A stretch of 7,053 nucleotides of DNA. Origin: RGIG3009 sp964433065. Its GTDB lineage: Bacteria > Bacillota > Clostridia > Oscillospirales > Acutalibacteraceae. The stretch covers positions 1-7,053 of the forward strand of contig CAYSPZ010000078.1 in the NCBI GenBank assembly GCA_964433065.1, read 5' to 3'. Positions 5,373-7,053 of this stretch are shown here, piece after piece. Made by a program: the position numbers and the translations under genes. Within the stretch, counting starts at the first letter, position 1; every line of letters starts with the position of its first letter. Below the pieces are notes generated by a model. It did not search any database and was not told the origin of the DNA. It worked only from the letters and a program-made list of their open reading frames with translations.

Positions 5373-7053
5373 ACCGATGGGCCGTCAACTCAACGACGGC
5401 AGAAAACTGGATTTCCGCGCACTCGGCAGAGTGGTGGTCTTCCTCGTTCGGTCGTACCCCGTTTTACTCCCCATCGCCATGGTGTGCCTGTTGTTCTCGG
5501 CACTGGTCTCCGCCGTCCCCGCCATCTTCAATCAAAAAGTATTGGCGGTGGTCACCAAACACTTAGAATCAGGTTCACTCGATTGGACGGTCGCACGCGA
5601 AGAGATCTTACCGCTCGTCGCCGTACTCATCGGTCTGTATCTGCTCTCCATCACCTTTATGACCATACAGACACAGTTGATGGCGTATATCACCCAAGGA
5701 TTTCTGGATAAACTGCGCCGCCGTATGTTTGACGGTATGCAGTCGTTGCCCGTTCGGTATTTCGATACCCACAAACACGGCGACATTATGAGCCACTACA
5801 CCAACGACATTGACACGTTGCGTCAGTTGGTCTCTCAGTCACTCCCCAACCTGTTACAAGCCATCGTCATCGTGATCACCGTATTCTGCATTATGCTGTA
5901 TTACAGCGTGTGGATGGCGATCGTCGTGGTCTGCGGTGTGTCCTTCATTATGTTCCTGTCGGGCAAATTCGGCGGCGGATCGGCAAAATTCTTCATCCGC
6001 CAACAACAGACCGTCGGTAAAATGGAAGGTTTCGTGCAGGAAATGATGAACGGTCAGAAAGTCGTCAAAGTGTTCTGCCGCGAACAACCTGTCAAAGACG
6101 AGTTTGATGAGATCAACAACGCCTTGTGCGAAGACAGTTTTCGCGCCCACGCGTATGCCAACGCGCTCGGTCCCATCACTATGAACATCGGTAATATTTT
6201 GTACGTGCTGTGCGCGGTCGCAGGCGGCGCGTTCATCATCACCGGCGCCCCCAACCTCAGCATCTCCGGTCTCGCATTTTCCATTGATATCATCATCCCC
6301 TTCCTCAATATGACCAAACAGTTTACCGGCAACGTCAATCAGGTGTCCCAGCAGATCAACTCAATCGCGATGGCACTTGCGGGCGCGACCCGCATCTTCG
6401 GTCTGATGGACGAACAACCCGAAACCGACGACGGTTACGTCACCTTGGTCAACGCGGTCATCGACGGGGATACCGTCACCGAAACCGACCGCCATACCGG
6501 TCAATGGGCATGGAAACACCCGCACGGTGACGGCACCGTCACCTATACCCCCGTACGCGGTGACGTTCGTCTGGCGGACGTCGACTTCGGTTATACCGAA
6601 GAAAAGACCGTCCTGCACGACATCACCCTGTATGCCGAACCCGGTCAGAAGGTCGCGTTCGTCGGTGCAACGGGCGCGGGGAAAACCACCATTACCAACC
6701 TCATCAACCGGTTCTACGACATCGCCGACGGTAAGATCCGCTACGACGGCATCAACATCAACAAGATCAAAAAAGCCGACCTGCGCCGTTCTCTGGGCAT
6801 TGTTTTGCAGGACACCAACCTGTTTACCGGCACGGTGATGGACAACATCCGTTACGGCAACTTAGAGGCCACCGACGAAGAATGCATCCACGCGGCGAAG
6901 CTTGCCAACGCCCACGATTTCATCACCCGTCTGCCTGAGGGCTACGACACCATGCTGACCGGCAACGGTTCCAACCTGTCCCAGGGACAGCGGCAGCTGA
7001 TCGCCATTGCCCGGGCGGCGGTGGCAGATCCTCCGGTAATGATCCTGGACGAG
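5365..7053 (+). CDS. ABC exporter half-transporter, catalytic subunit (YfiC/BmrD-like), cut by window edge
   Basis: 563 codons are visible; the frame is open to the last base, which completes the Walker B Glu563 (VMILDE). About 60 residues with the D-loop and switch His lie outside. An N-terminal extension (~25 residues) and six membrane helices (~26-335) precede the NBD: Walker A GATGAGKTT (434-442), Q-loop Gln482 and signature LSQGQ (538-542). Canonical Walker A and Glu563 make this the hydrolysing partner. Its altered signature LSQGQ would cap the degenerate site of subunit one, while the intact VSGGQ of subunit one completes the active site here. A linker at ~354-398 is ~45 residues longer than that of subunit one and contains an acidic, Trp-bearing stretch; such a linker is known in this clostridial family. 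The ATG at 5365 overlaps the preceding stop (ATGAGTAA) and has GGAGGTG 6-7 bases upstream, so the pair is translationally coupled. Confidence 0.92.
   Translation, partial: MSKPMGRQLNDGRKLDFRALGRVVVFLVRSYPVLLPIAMVCLLFSALVSAVPAIFNQKVLAVVTKHLESGSLDWTVAREEILPLVAVLIGLYLLSITFMTIQTQLMAYITQGFLDKLRRRMFDGMQSLPVRYFDTHKHGDIMSHYTNDIDTLRQLVSQSLPNLLQAIVIVITVFCIMLYYSVWMAIVVVCGVSFIMFLSGKFGGGSAKFFIRQQQTVGKMEGFVQEMMNGQKVVKVFCREQPVKDEFDEINNALCEDSFRAHAYANALGPITMNIGNILYVLCAVAGGAFIITGAPNLSISGLAFSIDIIIPFLNMTKQFTGNVNQVSQQINSIAMALAGATRIFGLMDEQPETDDGYVTLVNAVIDGDTVTETDRHTGQWAWKHPHGDGTVTYTPVRGDVRLADVDFGYTEEKTVLHDITLYAEPGQKVAFVGATGAGKTTITNLINRFYDIADGKIRYDGININKIKKADLRRSLGIVLQDTNLFTGTVMDNIRYGNLEATDEECIHAAKLANAHDFITRLPEGYDTMLTGNGSNLSQGQRQLIAIARAAVADPPVMILDE

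Noticed and set aside
1..7053. CRISPR array, tRNA or rRNA genes
   Set aside because: No regularly spaced repeats of CRISPR size and no cloverleaf or rRNA-like sequence were seen on either strand.

Overview
The window looks like a piece of a Bacillota (Clostridia-type, probably gut-associated) chromosome or metagenomic contig. The evidence is strong AGGAGG-type ribosome sites, consensus sigma-A promoters with 17-bp spacers, a Tn916-like xis/int pair, and a YfiB/YfiC-style heterodimeric ABC exporter. The left ~1.07 kb is clearly more AT-rich than the rest, which uses many C-ending codons (GGC/GGT, GTC, ACC, CGT/CGC).

Layout. Positions 1-~1073 carry the end of an integrative element, all genes on the minus strand. 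It holds the 5' part of a tyrosine integrase gene (runs off the left edge), a small excisionase-like DNA-binding protein gene, and ~350 bp of non-coding DNA. That DNA holds a strong minus-strand terminator, TGCATACA direct repeats and a symmetric array of GTCC/GGAC motifs. Positions 1072-1347 hold only the first 91 codons of uvrB (minus strand). Homology stops abruptly between Ser91 and the expected Tyr92, the base of the UvrB beta-hairpin, and element-like DNA follows at once. The uvrB promoter is intact.

Positions 1463-3433 (minus) encode a 656-residue cytoplasmic protein that looks like an uncharacterised glycoside hydrolase of (beta/alpha)8-barrel type. It has its own promoter, a hairpin at the mRNA 5' end and a terminator. 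Divergently, from a perfect TTGACA-17-TATAAT promoter, run two translationally coupled ABC exporter half-transporters (3630-5372 and 5365-right edge). The first has a degenerate nucleotide site and the second a canonical one, so together they should form one asymmetric heterodimeric exporter.

The observation most worth following is the element interrupting a DNA-repair gene. If excision is precise and regulated, it could act as a reversible on/off switch for nucleotide excision repair, comparable in logic to the streptococcal islands in mutL. A metagenomic mis-join at ~1073 is the main competing explanation and cannot be excluded from this sequence alone.
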